From an uncultured Clostridia bacterium (GTDB taxonomy: Bacteria > Bacillota_A > Clostridia > UMGS1840 > HGM11507): a stretch of 7,732 bases of DNA. Numbering within the stretch: position 1 is the first letter of the stretch; each line of letters starts with the position of its first letter. The position numbers were made by a program, and so were the translations under genes. Shown here in pieces: positions 1 to 6,161 of this stretch. Where the stretch lies: contig CAKRUL010000048.1 of assembly GCA_934403665.1 (NCBI GenBank), positions 1-7,732 on the forward strand. The letters run 5' to 3'. The notes under the pieces are model-generated. The model was not told the DNA's origin, searched no databases, and saw only the letters and a program-made list of their open reading frames with translations.

Positions 1-321
1 AAAAGCAACCAGGAATTTGCAATGGCCGTCACCATAGTGACCTCTGTTTTGATTTTTACGCTGATATTCGGCATGCTGAAAGAGGTGTTTGTTCAAATCA
101 AAGCAATTTCCGTTTTGGGCGGCGTGGATTTGTCCTATCTCGGAATGATTATGAAAGTCATTTCGATTGCCTATCTGAGCGAATATGCCTGTGCTGTTTT
201 GGAGGATGCGGGGGAGTCTGCTATTGCGAAAAAAGTAGAGCTGGCAGGAAAGGTTCTGATCTTTTTGGTGGCGGTTCCCATCGTGGAATCCTTATTTCGG
301 TTAATCATTGCATTGTTCTGA
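1..321 (+). CDS. spoIIIAD: Stage III sporulation protein AD, 5'-truncated by window edge
   Basis: SpoIIIAD is a small polytopic membrane protein of the SpoIIIA complex, which together with SpoIIQ bridges the mother cell and forespore membranes in engulfed sporangia. The frame is open from base 1, so the gene starts outside the window; 106 residues are visible, against about 130 for the family. An internal ATG at 22 is not a convincing start because coding continues upstream of it. Three hydrophobic stretches are visible (about window residues 10-28, 45-62 and 83-104). The conserved family block is present, including the IAYLSEYACAVLEDAGESAI stretch and the following KVELAGKVLIFLVAVPI. The TGA stop lies 17 bases before spoIIIAE, consistent with one operon. 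Any sigma-E promoter would be upstream of the window. The identification rests on recalled family sequence plus the gene order AD-AE-AF-AG-AH. Confidence 0.93.
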   Translation, partial: KSNQEFAMAVTIVTSVLIFTLIFGMLKEVFVQIKAISVLGGVDLSYLGMIMKVISIAYLSEYACAVLEDAGESAIAKKVELAGKVLIFLVAVPIVESLFRLIIALF

Positions 322-338
322 GAAAAACAGGTGATAAC

Positions 339-1472
339 ATGAGAAAAATACAGAAGTGCCTTTTGGTTTGTTTGATTCTCGGTCTTGTTGTTTGGAATGT
401 TCAAGCAAGCGAGAAAACACAGGCGCAGGAACAATTGGAGCAACAGGCTTATGATGCCTTAAAGGGGATTGACAGCGGAGAAAACTTCAGTTTTTATGAC
501 CTTTCACGTCAGCTGACCGAGGAGCCGGAAACCTTCTGTGTGCAAAGTGTTTTGAAACGGTTTGTGCAATTGCTTTTGGGAGAGATCTATGAAGCGGCAA
601 AAGTCTTGACAAAATTGATGCTTCCGATTCTTTTGTTTGGAATTTTGCAGACAATACAGTGGAAAAAGAATGGGCGGACGGTGTCTAACGTCGCACGGAT
701 GGCATGTTATGCCGTGGTGTGCGGTGTTTGTATCACGGTTTTTTACAGTATGGTGGATTTGGCGCAGAACACGCTGACTACTTTGGATGTGTCGGTGAAG
801 GGGCTGATTCCGGTTCTTTTTTCTGTCCTTGCGGCAGGGGGAGGGCTGACACAGGCCGCAGTGGTGCAGCCGACCATATTGATTGCCTCTCAGATTTTGG
901 CTGTGCTGATTCATCAGTTTCTTTTCCCAATGATTTTGTTTGGGTTTGCGCTTACGGTTACCGACCATTTTTCTGAAAATGCCAGGCTGAAACTGTTCGG
1001 TGAGCTGTTATATAAAATCATCAAATGGGTTCTGATTTTTTCACTGACCATCTTTGTGGGAATCATCACCGTGCAAAGCATTGCGGGAAGTTCCATGGAC
1101 GCGGTGAAGCTGAAAGGAGCAAAATACGCAGTCAACACATTTGTTCCCTTGGTGGGCGGCGCTTTGGCGGAAGCGCTGGAATCCATCGGCGGTTCGGTTT
1201 TGCTGATCAAAAATACTACCGGCATGGCAGGAATCATCGGCATTGTTTTGCTTTGCTTGGTTCCTTTGATAAAAATTTTTGCGGTGGTCTTTCTTTTTCG
1301 GTTGAGTGCCGCGGTATGCCAGCCGGTCAGCGATGAACGTTTTTGTGCGCTTTTGGGAAGTGTTGCGGACAGCATCAGTCTGATCGGGATCTGTATTCTT
1401 TGTATGGCTGTGATTTTTATCCTGTCCATTGCGATAACCATCGGGACAGCGAACAGCGTATTTTTCCTTTAG
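339..1472 (+). CDS. spoIIIAE: Stage III sporulation protein AE
   Basis: SpoIIIAE is the largest membrane protein of the SpoIIIA complex in the mother-cell membrane. The 377-residue product starts with a likely signal peptide: a basic N-terminus MRKIQK, a hydrophobic core at about residues 7-20, and a possible cleavage site after VQA at 21-23. A short polar stretch follows, then several membrane segments at roughly 90-107, 120-140, 155-175, 178-205, 228-248, 297-322 and 345-370. The family signature KYAVNTFVPLVGGALAEALE (262-281), followed by LLIKNTTG (288-295), is clearly present. The ATG at 339 is preceded by an AGGTGAT ribosome binding site at 330-336. The gene lies 17 bases after spoIIIAD and 11 bases before spoIIIAF, so translation within one operon is likely. 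Length is normal for the family and no defect is seen. Confidence 0.95.
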   Translation: MRKIQKCLLVCLILGLVVWNVQASEKTQAQEQLEQQAYDALKGIDSGENFSFYDLSRQLTEEPETFCVQSVLKRFVQLLLGEIYEAAKVLTKLMLPILLFGILQTIQWKKNGRTVSNVARMACYAVVCGVCITVFYSMVDLAQNTLTTLDVSVKGLIPVLFSVLAAGGGLTQAAVVQPTILIASQILAVLIHQFLFPMILFGFALTVTDHFSENARLKLFGELLYKIIKWVLIFSLTIFVGIITVQSIAGSSMDAVKLKGAKYAVNTFVPLVGGALAEALESIGGSVLLIKNTTGMAGIIGIVLLCLVPLIKIFAVVFLFRLSAAVCQPVSDERFCALLGSVADSISLIGICILCMAVIFILSIAITIGTANSVFFL

Positions 1473-1483
1473 AAGGTGATAAG

Positions 1484-1936
1484 ATGGCAAACATTTCTCT
1501 TTGTTTCAAATGGTTGATCGGGATTTCCTTTCTTTCCGTCATGGCGGATATGATTATGCTGGAAGGAAACTTCAAAAAATATGTCAGAACGATTTTGGGA
1601 CTTGTGATGCTCTTGGTGATGATTCATGCTTTCACGGGAATACGAAATGTTTCTTTTGATTTCTCTTTTCCGACTGAGGAAAGTGCTTCGGAGGAAACCA
1701 AGCAGGAAATTTCCGACGCGCTTGTTTTGGAGGTCCGGCAGAGAATCGAGGATAAAGTCCGTGCAGAGCTGGAGGAAGAGCAAATTTCCATGCAGGAGAT
1801 TCGTATCGACCTTGACAAAGACTTCGCTCTGCGTGCGATTTGTCTCCGACTGCAGAGCGCAGAGGATATTCCGAAAGCCCGAAAGATTCTTACAGAGAAA
1901 CTGAAAGTCGATGGTAACATCATTTCATTCAGTTAG
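1484..1936 (+). CDS. spoIIIAF: Stage III sporulation protein AF (short form)
   Basis: SpoIIIAF is a SpoIIIA complex subunit with two membrane segments and a soluble domain related to the ring-building motif of secretion systems. The start was placed at ATG 1484, preceded by AGAAGGTGAT at 1471-1480. A longer in-frame reading from 1343 overlaps spoIIIAE and has no comparable site. The product has 150 residues, shorter than my recollection of about 200 for the Bacillus protein. It has membrane segments at about residues 8-25 and 34-52, an acidic linker with TEESASEETKQEISD, and a C-terminal domain from about 78 to 150 rich in charged residues. The end of the domain (SAEDIPKARKILTEKLKVDG) resembles the last helix of ring-forming domains. 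The name rests mainly on size, topology and position between spoIIIAE and spoIIIAG, as the sequence is weakly conserved. Confidence 0.88.
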   Translation: MANISLCFKWLIGISFLSVMADMIMLEGNFKKYVRTILGLVMLLVMIHAFTGIRNVSFDFSFPTEESASEETKQEISDALVLEVRQRIEDKVRAELEEEQISMQEIRIDLDKDFALRAICLRLQSAEDIPKARKILTEKLKVDGNIISFS

Positions 1937-1946
1937 GGAGGTACGA

Positions 1947-2480
1947 ATGGAAAGACAAAATATACGGGAAAGCCTTCATGCTTTTCTGGAAAAAGCGAAA
2001 AAGAATCCTTTGACATCCGTTGCCGTTGTTGCATTTGTCGGCATCGCACTCCTTTTATTCGGAGGTTCTTTTTCTTCCTCCAAAAGCAAGCCGGAAGAAA
2101 AAAAGGTTCCGGCTGTATCCGGGAGAATCGAATCGAAAGAAATCGAGAAGATGCTTCTGCATATTCCGGGCGTGTCAAAAGCATACGTTCTGATTTCTTA
2201 TGAGGACGATGGCAAGGTGGAATACGCATATGACTCTAAGGGGGATTCCTCCAAAAAAGAGGGGGGAGGCCAGCAGGAAACGGCCGATCATAAAATGGTG
2301 ATTACCCGGCAGAGCGGTGAGGAAAAACCGGTTGTCGTCAGGCAAATCAGTCCCGGCATCAAGGGGGTGACAGTCATTGTGCAGGGGACGGAGGAAACCG
2401 CCTTAAAATATAAAGTATACAATGCGGTGAAATCGGCGCTGGGCGTCGATACTCATAAAATTGAGGTGATTTTGAATTGA
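1947..2480 (+). CDS. spoIIIAG: Stage III sporulation protein AG
   Basis: SpoIIIAG forms a large ring in the intermembrane space between mother cell and forespore as part of the SpoIIIA-SpoIIQ channel. The 177-residue product starts at ATG 1947, directly after a strong AGGGAGGT site at 1934-1941 that overlaps the spoIIIAF stop codon. An in-frame upstream ATG at 1911 falls inside spoIIIAF and is less likely. A cytoplasmic N-terminus is followed by one membrane segment (about 23-40), a lysine/serine-rich linker and a ring-building domain (about 62-177). The conserved EIEKMLLHIPGVSKAYVLIS region (66-85) and the closing SPGIKGVTVIVQG and ALGV(D) segments are visible. The stretch at about 90-128, rich in glycine, lysine and serine, corresponds to the insertion that interrupts the ring motif in SpoIIIAG proteins. 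Confidence 0.94.
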   Translation: MERQNIRESLHAFLEKAKKNPLTSVAVVAFVGIALLLFGGSFSSSKSKPEEKKVPAVSGRIESKEIEKMLLHIPGVSKAYVLISYEDDGKVEYAYDSKGDSSKKEGGGQQETADHKMVITRQSGEEKPVVVRQISPGIKGVTVIVQGTEETALKYKVYNAVKSALGVDTHKIEVILN

Positions 2481-2497
2481 AAGGAAGGAAAGAGCAT

Positions 2498-3043
2498 ATG
2501 ATGATCTTCAAAAAAAGACAGATTGTGACCGTTACTCTGGTGGCTTTGCTGGTTGTGGCAGGATATTTGAATTTTATCTATTTGGGAGAAACGCCTCAGG
2601 AGAACGGGCAAATGGTATCCGGAGCCGGACAGGAGTCCGAGGAGAACGTCAATTACGGAGAGGCAAAATTTGTGACCAATATGGACGGAGCAAAAAAAGA
2701 TTATTTTAATGAAACGAAGCTAAACAAGGAAAAGACCAGAGGCGAATCGGTTGCCCTGCTCAAACAGGTGACAGAGAGCCCCAATGCAGGAGCCGAGGAA
2801 AAAAAACAGGCTCAGCAGAAGATGATACAAACAGCGCAAAATATTGAAAAAGAGGGTGCTGTCGAAAATATTCTGAAAGGGAAGGGCTTTGCCAACGTCA
2901 GCGCCTACATATCCGATGACTCTATCACGATCGCAGTGCTCACGGATGGGTTGAATCCCACCGATGTGGCGAAAATCCGGGATGTTGTCATCAGCGAGAC
3001 AAAGTTAAAGGCTGATAAAATTAAAATTATGGAAATTAAATAA
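2498..3043 (+). CDS. spoIIIAH: Stage III sporulation protein AH
   Basis: SpoIIIAH is the mother-cell partner that binds forespore SpoIIQ across the intermembrane space; its C-terminal domain is related to YscJ/FliF ring proteins. The start is set at the first of two adjacent ATG codons (2498 and 2501), with the site AAGGAAGG at 2481-2488. A TTG at 2477 that overlaps the spoIIIAG stop would add seven residues but has no suitable spacing. The 181-residue product has the typical N-terminus FKKRQIVTVTLVALLVVAGY with a single membrane segment (about 9-27). A low-complexity acidic linker follows to about residue 55. The extracellular ring domain covers about 84-181, including GFANVSAYISDDSITIAVLT (130-149) and the terminal KADKIKIMEI. 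It is the last gene of the operon and is followed by a terminator at 3067-3111. Confidence 0.95.
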   Translation: MMIFKKRQIVTVTLVALLVVAGYLNFIYLGETPQENGQMVSGAGQESEENVNYGEAKFVTNMDGAKKDYFNETKLNKEKTRGESVALLKQVTESPNAGAEEKKQAQQKMIQTAQNIEKEGAVENILKGKGFANVSAYISDDSITIAVLTDGLNPTDVAKIRDVVISETKLKADKIKIMEIK

Positions 3044-3066
3044 AGACGGAAAACGAATTTCACGCG

Positions 3067-3111
3067 GCAACATGCCAATGGCTTCTTCAGGCAGTCATTG
3101 GCATTGCTTTT
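3067..3111 (+). terminator. Rho-independent terminator of the spoIIIA operon
   Basis: The arm TGCCAATG (3073-3080) pairs with CATTGGCA (3096-3103). It extends inward through G-T, C-G and T-A pairs to leave a nine-base loop. Outward, GCAA (3067-3070) can pair with TTGC (3104-3107) across a two-base bulge. The stem is followed by TTTT at 3108-3111. It begins 24 bases after the spoIIIAH stop. The T-run is short, so termination may be partial. Confidence 0.68.
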
Positions 3112-3150
3112 ACAATCTTCTTTTGTGGAAACAGAGGAGGGAAAATCCCC

Positions 3151-3191
3151 AAATTTTCTTTTTTGCATAAGAATATAAGAGAAGACATGAT
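3151..3191 (+). promoter_or_regulatory. Weak candidate promoter for the glycosyltransferase gene
   Basis: TTGCAT (3163-3168) and CATGAT (3186-3191) are 17 bases apart and each matches four of six positions of the vegetative consensus. An alternative -10 is TATAAG at 3174-3179, but it has only A/T-rich sequence at the -35 position. The ribosome binding site AAGGAGAT at 3202-3209 follows closely. A promoter is expected here because a terminator closes the upstream operon, but the exact element is uncertain. Confidence 0.33.
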
Positions 3192-3212
3192 ATAGAAAGA
3201 GAAGGAGATTTT

Positions 3213-4289
3213 ATGCAAACAATAAGTCTTTGTATGATCGTAAGGGATGAAGAGAGCGTGCTGGGAAGATGCCTGGAAAGTGTCAAAGATCTGGTGGACG
3301 AAATCATTATCGTTGATACCGGTTCGGTGGACGGAACCAAAGTGATAGCACAAAAATACACAGAGCAGGTCTATGATTTTGATTGGGTGGATGATTTTTC
3401 GGCTGCCAGAAATTTTGCGTTTTCCAAGGCGAAAATGGATTATTGCATGTGGCTTGATGCAGATGATATTCTGGCGCCGAAGGACAGGGAGCTGTTCCGG
3501 AACATGAAAAAAGAGTTGGACGGAACAGAAGATGTGATTATGATGAAATATCATACCGCCTTTGACGGGGAGGGTACCCCGACTTTTTCCTATTATCGGG
3601 AGCGCATCCTAAAACGCTCCGCAGGATTTGCGTGGGAGGGCGCTGTTCACGAAGTGATTACGCCGAGGGGAAACATCCGTTATTCCGATGCAGCTGTCTC
3701 GCACAAGAAGATGCGTCCGGGGGATGCCCGGAGAAATATCCGTATCTTTGAAAAATTGCTTGCGGAAGGAAAGGAGTTGAATCCGCGCGAACAGTTTTAT
3801 TACGGCCGGGAGCTGTTTTATCACGAGAGATATGAGGATGCGATTGCCATGCTGGAGAATTTTCTGAACGAAAAAAGAGGATGGCTGGAAAATAATATTG
3901 AGGCTTGTCTGCAGCTTTCTGCCTGCTATGAGAAAACAGGAGACAGGGAACAGCAGCTTTGCTCTCTTTGGAAAAGCTTTTCCTTTGATGCGCCAAGAGC
4001 GGAAGTGTGCTGTGCGGTTGGTAGCTATTTTTTGGAAGATCAAAGCTATGAAAAGGCCGTTTTTTGGTATGAGCTGGCAGCAACCCGTCCGAAAAATGAA
4101 ATGTCCGGCGGATTTATCCTGCCGGATTGTTACGATTATCTCCCTTATATTCAGCTTTGTGTCTGCTATGACAAAATGGGAGACCCAAAGCGTGCCTCGT
4201 ATTACAATCATAAGGCTGGAAGCATCAAACCGCACGATGCCGCTTATCTTCAGAATCAGGAATATTTCCGAAGCATCTTGAAGCATTAG
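3213..4289 (+). CDS. Family 2 glycosyltransferase with C-terminal TPR-like region
   Basis: This 358-residue soluble protein should transfer a sugar from a nucleotide-sugar donor to an unknown acceptor in the cytoplasm. The GT-A fold covers about residues 1-165. It contains the N-terminal strand SLCMIVRDEESVLGRCLESV, then DEIIIVDTGSVDGT (29-42) for nucleotide binding, DDFSAARN (60-67), and the metal-binding DXD site D82-A-D84 within WLDADD. WEGAVHEVI (141-149) resembles the acceptor-side motif of this subfamily. From about 192 to 345, repeated helix pairs with Y/A/L spacing (for example YYGRELFYHERYEDAIAMLE and YIQLCVCYDKMGDPKRASYY) look like degenerate TPR units. This GT2-plus-TPR architecture is shared with SunS-type peptide glycosyltransferases and many unassigned clostridial proteins. 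No membrane segment or signal peptide is seen. The start ATG 3213 has a good AAGGAGAT site. The gene stands alone between two terminators, so its context does not reveal the substrate. Confidence 0.88.
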   Translation: MQTISLCMIVRDEESVLGRCLESVKDLVDEIIIVDTGSVDGTKVIAQKYTEQVYDFDWVDDFSAARNFAFSKAKMDYCMWLDADDILAPKDRELFRNMKKELDGTEDVIMMKYHTAFDGEGTPTFSYYRERILKRSAGFAWEGAVHEVITPRGNIRYSDAAVSHKKMRPGDARRNIRIFEKLLAEGKELNPREQFYYGRELFYHERYEDAIAMLENFLNEKRGWLENNIEACLQLSACYEKTGDREQQLCSLWKSFSFDAPRAEVCCAVGSYFLEDQSYEKAVFWYELAATRPKNEMSGGFILPDCYDYLPYIQLCVCYDKMGDPKRASYYNHKAGSIKPHDAAYLQNQEYFRSILKH

Positions 4290-4301
4290 AGCGATAAAAC
4301 G

Positions 4302-4351
4302 AAAAAAGAAGCACGCTATCCGCACTTGCTACAGCGCGGATAGCGTGCTTT
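4302..4351. terminator. Convergent (bidirectional) terminator hairpin
   Basis: A perfect 15-bp stem pairs AAGCACGCTATCCGC (4309-4323) with GCGGATAGCGTGCTT (4336-4350) around a 12-base loop. On the minus strand the stem is followed by CTTTTTT (complement of 4302-4308), a good T-tract that would end the panT-coaX transcript. On the plus strand the tail is only TTTC, so termination of the glycosyltransferase transcript is likely weaker. It starts 12 bases after the glycosyltransferase stop. Confidence 0.87.
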
Positions 4352-4363
4352 CATATGCATGCA

Positions 4364-4396
4364 GACGGAAAGAAAATCGAAATTTTCTAATCCGTC
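4364..4396. repeat. Imperfect hairpin across the coaX stop codon
   Basis: GACGGA (4364-4369) pairs with TCCGTC (4391-4396). Inside it, AGAAAAT (4371-4377) pairs with ATTTTCT (4382-4388) around a CGAA loop, leaving only a 1x2 internal mismatch. The structure has 13 paired positions and includes the coaX TAG at 4387-4389. It lies just upstream (in minus-strand reading) of the terminator at 4302-4351. It may protect the 3' end or pause RNA polymerase; no function can be shown from sequence. Confidence 0.55.
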
Positions 4397-5157
4397 CTAT
4401 TTTTTTGAAAAAGGAGATAGAGCCCTTTTAACAATAGATGTTCATCGTATCTGATGTGATGTTTGCAGTGCGGTACAATGAACTTGGAAAGTCCGCCGGT
4501 TGCTACAGGGGTGACCTCGCTTCCCAATTCCTCTGTCACCCGTTGAATCATACCGTCTATCAGAGAAGCATTTCCGTAAATCAGACCGCTTTGCATACAC
4601 TCTATCGTATTTTTGCCAATCACATGATCCGGCTGTTCCAGAGCAATGTGAGGGAGCTGGGAGGTGTTCTGAGACAGCGCCTCCACTGATATTTTAATCC
4701 CCGGCACAATCATGCCGCCCAAAAAGGAACCGGAGGCATCGATGACGGACATGGTGGTAGCTGTGCCCATATCAATGACCATAACGGGGGCAGGATAAAG
4801 ATTCACTGCCGCCACAGCGTCAACTACTCTGTCGCTTCCAAGCTGAGCCGGATGATCCACCTGGAGATTCAAACCGGTTTTGATGCCGGGGCCGACCAGC
4901 AGAGCCTTGTGCCCCGTTGCCTTTTCTATTGCATTGCGTATCACCTCGGAGAGGGCAGGGCTGACAGAGGAAATGATTGCTCCCTCTATTTGCCCGATTG
5001 CGATCTGACGGGAAACAAAAATGTTTTTTAAATAGATTGCGTATTCTTCATAAGTGCGCTGTAAGACTGTCGCAACCCGGGCGGAAGCTTTCACTTCGTT
5101 TTCCGAAACAACAGCGAACACAATATTGGAATTTCCGATATCTGCGGTTAAAATCAT
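4387..5157 (-). CDS. coaX: Type III pantothenate kinase
   Basis: CoaX phosphorylates pantothenate with ATP to 4'-phosphopantothenate, the first step of coenzyme A synthesis, in the cytoplasm. The 256 residues match the usual family length and the ASKHA-fold motifs are all present. These are DIGNSN (6-11) for phosphate binding, GPGIKTGL (89-96) for pantothenate binding, GSDR (107-110) with the catalytic aspartate D109, DMGTATT (129-135), GGMIVPGI (147-154) and ATGGLSKFI (219-227). The ATG at 5155-5157 has an AAAGGTG site that overlaps the TAA stop of the upstream transporter gene, only 10 bases away, so the two are probably translationally coupled. The upstream vitamin transporter supports a pantothenate salvage role. 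No missing key residue was found. Confidence 0.95.
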   Translation of the reverse strand: MILTADIGNSNIVFAVVSENEVKASARVATVLQRTYEEYAIYLKNIFVSRQIAIGQIEGAIISSVSPALSEVIRNAIEKATGHKALLVGPGIKTGLNLQVDHPAQLGSDRVVDAVAAVNLYPAPVMVIDMGTATTMSVIDASGSFLGGMIVPGIKISVEALSQNTSQLPHIALEQPDHVIGKNTIECMQSGLIYGNASLIDGMIQRVTEELGSEVTPVATGGLSKFIVPHCKHHIRYDEHLLLKGLYLLFQKNRTD

Positions 5158-5167
5158 AAAAACACCT

Positions 5168-5794
5168 TTAGTTTTTTCTCTTGAGGGCAGCGTTCAAAGC
5201 AATGGTAATCGGTGTCACAATCAACGCTGCGACAATCGCTTCCAACACGCCGTTGAAGGAGATGACATATAAAATAGCGTCATAGAGCACGCTTACGCTT
5301 TTGTTCGTCGCAGCAGCATAGCTGTCAGAGAAAAACAAATAAATCATATTCATGACCAGTATGGTATTTGTCATGGAGCCAAGGATTGCAGAGAGACTGT
5401 AACGAAGATATTTGTTCCAGTGATGTTTTGCGCAAAAACGATTGACCCAAGCCGGAACGACCCCGACAAGAATACGGGGAACAAAGCAGATCAAAAGACT
5501 TGCAAAGTTTCCCTGCGTGCTTCCGATGGTACCGAAGGGGGTAAACACAAACGAGGTTGCAGTCGGGTTAATCGTATTCATGATAAGGCTGGTCAATCCG
5601 AATACAAACCCTAAAAATGCTCCTTTTTTCCATCCCAGCAAAAGAGAACCCAAAATAACGGGAATGTGAATAATGGTGACTCGTGTTATTCCCAACGGGA
5701 TATAACCGATCATCGGCGTAAACGCCAGAAGAACGATAATTGCTGTGAACATGGATAGCTGAACCATGCCAAGGACTTTTTCATTTCTTTTCAT
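5168..5794 (-). CDS. panT: ECF transporter S component, probably pantothenate-specific
   Basis: This 208-residue integral membrane protein looks like the substrate-binding S component of an energy-coupling factor transporter, which works with shared EcfA/EcfA'/EcfT units encoded elsewhere. About six hydrophobic segments are visible (roughly 8-28, 40-55, 56-75, 97-117, 133-156 and 176-203). The block GYIPLGITRVTIIHIPVILG (30-49), followed by GSLLLGWKKGAFLGFVFGLT, is typical of these small S components; FVPRILVG (104-111) is also characteristic. Pantothenate as substrate is inferred from its place directly before coaX in the same transcript; the sequence alone would also allow another vitamin. 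The start is ATG 5792-5794 with AGGAGG (5803-5808 complement) eight bases away. A longer reading from 5836 lacks such a site. A promoter and 5' hairpin lie upstream. Confidence 0.8.
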   Translation of the reverse strand: MKRNEKVLGMVQLSMFTAIIVLLAFTPMIGYIPLGITRVTIIHIPVILGSLLLGWKKGAFLGFVFGLTSLIMNTINPTATSFVFTPFGTIGSTQGNFASLLICFVPRILVGVVPAWVNRFCAKHHWNKYLRYSLSAILGSMTNTILVMNMIYLFFSDSYAAATNKSVSVLYDAILYVISFNGVLEAIVAALIVTPITIALNAALKRKN

Positions 5795-5844
5795 CTTATT
5801 TTCCTCCTGCTGCTGTTCCGGATGGATACAGCGCATATTTTTTG

Positions 5845-5869
5845 ATGAGAGCGTGCTTTACGCTCTCAT
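5845..5869 (-). promoter_or_regulatory. Palindrome at the predicted 5' end of the panT-coaX transcript
   Basis: ATGAGAGCG (5845-5853) is perfectly complementary to CGCTCTCAT (5861-5869), plus an inner T-A pair, giving a 10-bp stem and a five-base loop. With the -10 box at 5878-5883, the minus-strand transcript should start around 5871, so the hairpin would begin within the first few bases of the RNA. No T-tract follows on either strand, so it is not an intrinsic terminator. It could be a transcription-factor operator or a stabilising 5' stem-loop. Confidence 0.55.
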
Positions 5870-5877
5870 GTGTAATC

Positions 5878-5906
5878 ATTATACAAGAAAAAAATCCGCA
5901 TTGCAA
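5878..5906 (-). promoter_or_regulatory. Promoter of the panT-coaX operon
   Basis: On the minus strand a -35 box TTGCAA (5901-5906, four of six matches) and a perfect -10 box TATAAT (5878-5883) are separated by exactly 17 bases. The element lies about 84 bases upstream of the panT ATG. It fits the vegetative sigma-A consensus. Confidence 0.72.
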
Positions 5907-5927
5907 GCACGGAAAAGCATATTTTTC

Positions 5928-5948
5928 AGAAAAAGGAGGGGCGCCTCC
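5928..5948 (-). terminator. Possible second, short terminator behind the tRNA
   Basis: Read on the minus strand, GGAGG and CCTCC (5935-5939 with 5944-5948) form a five-pair GC-rich stem with a four-base loop, followed by TTTTTCT (complement of 5928-5934). It lies between the main tRNA terminator and the panT promoter and may act as a backup. The stem is short, so this is tentative. Confidence 0.33.
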
Positions 5949-5966
5949 AAACGACAAGCGTTTTTC

Positions 5967-6014
5967 GCAAAAAAGAAAACCGCCGATCCCTTACAAAATA
6001 AGGTCTCGGCGGTT
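5967..6014 (-). terminator. Rho-independent terminator of the tRNA-Pro gene
   Basis: On the minus strand AACCGCCGA (complement of 6006-6014) pairs with TCGGCGGTT (complement of 5978-5986). A 2x2 internal loop and five more pairs extend the stem towards a short A/T-rich loop. A TTTTCTTTTTT tract follows at once (complement of 5967-5977 region). The stem starts one base past the tRNA CCA end. Confidence 0.87.
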
Positions 6015-6015
6015 A

Positions 6016-6091
6016 TGGTCTGAGTGGCGGGACTTGAACCCACGGCCTCTACCACCCCAAGGTAGCGCGCTACCACCTGCGCCACACCCAG
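6016..6091 (-). tRNA. tRNA-Pro (anticodon GGG)
   Basis: The 76-base minus-strand gene folds into a full cloverleaf. The acceptor stem CTGGGTG/CACTCAG has seven pairs with one G-T. The D stem is GCGC/GCGC with loop AGGTGGTA. The anticodon stem CTACC/GGTAG encloses loop TTGGGGT, giving anticodon GGG with G37. The variable loop is AGGCC, and the T stem GTGGG/CCCGC carries the TTCAAGT loop. The discriminator is A73 and CCA is encoded (complement of 6016-6018). C1-G72, A73 and G37 are expected for bacterial tRNA-Pro. It would read CCC and CCU codons. It has its own promoter and terminator and appears monocistronic. Confidence 0.95.
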
Positions 6092-6104
6092 ATTTAACAA
6101 TTTA

Positions 6105-6132
6105 ATTATAACACACATTTCAAAAAAATCAA
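6105..6132 (-). promoter_or_regulatory. Promoter of the tRNA-Pro gene
   Basis: On the minus strand a -35 box TTGATT (6127-6132) and a perfect TATAAT (6105-6110) are separated by 16 bases. Transcription would start about 6-8 bases before the mature tRNA 5' end at 6091, leaving a very short leader for RNase P to remove. The surrounding sequence is AT-rich, as expected for a stable RNA promoter. Confidence 0.7.
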
Positions 6133-6161
6133 GTCATTTTTATCCTTTTTATCGTTTTTTC

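Noticed and set aside
504..968. 154-codon minus-strand ORF inside spoIIIAE
   Set aside because: It is antisense to a conserved gene, with a histidine/glutamine/arginine-rich composition typical of a shadow frame.
3141..3168. Possible second terminator after spoIIIAH (GGGA/TCCC with T-rich tail)
   Set aside because: The stem would have only about four pairs; the T-rich tract is better read as part of the upstream region of the glycosyltransferase promoter.
3609..4325. 238-codon minus-strand ORF opposite the glycosyltransferase
   Set aside because: Although long, it is fully antisense to a gene with intact GT2 motifs, and it starts inside the terminator hairpin. No family is recognisable.
5842..6105. 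Plus-strand ORF across the tRNA containing SEWRDLNPRPLPPQG
   Set aside because: This peptide is a well-known artefact of translating a tRNA gene on the opposite strand; the sequence is tRNA-Pro.
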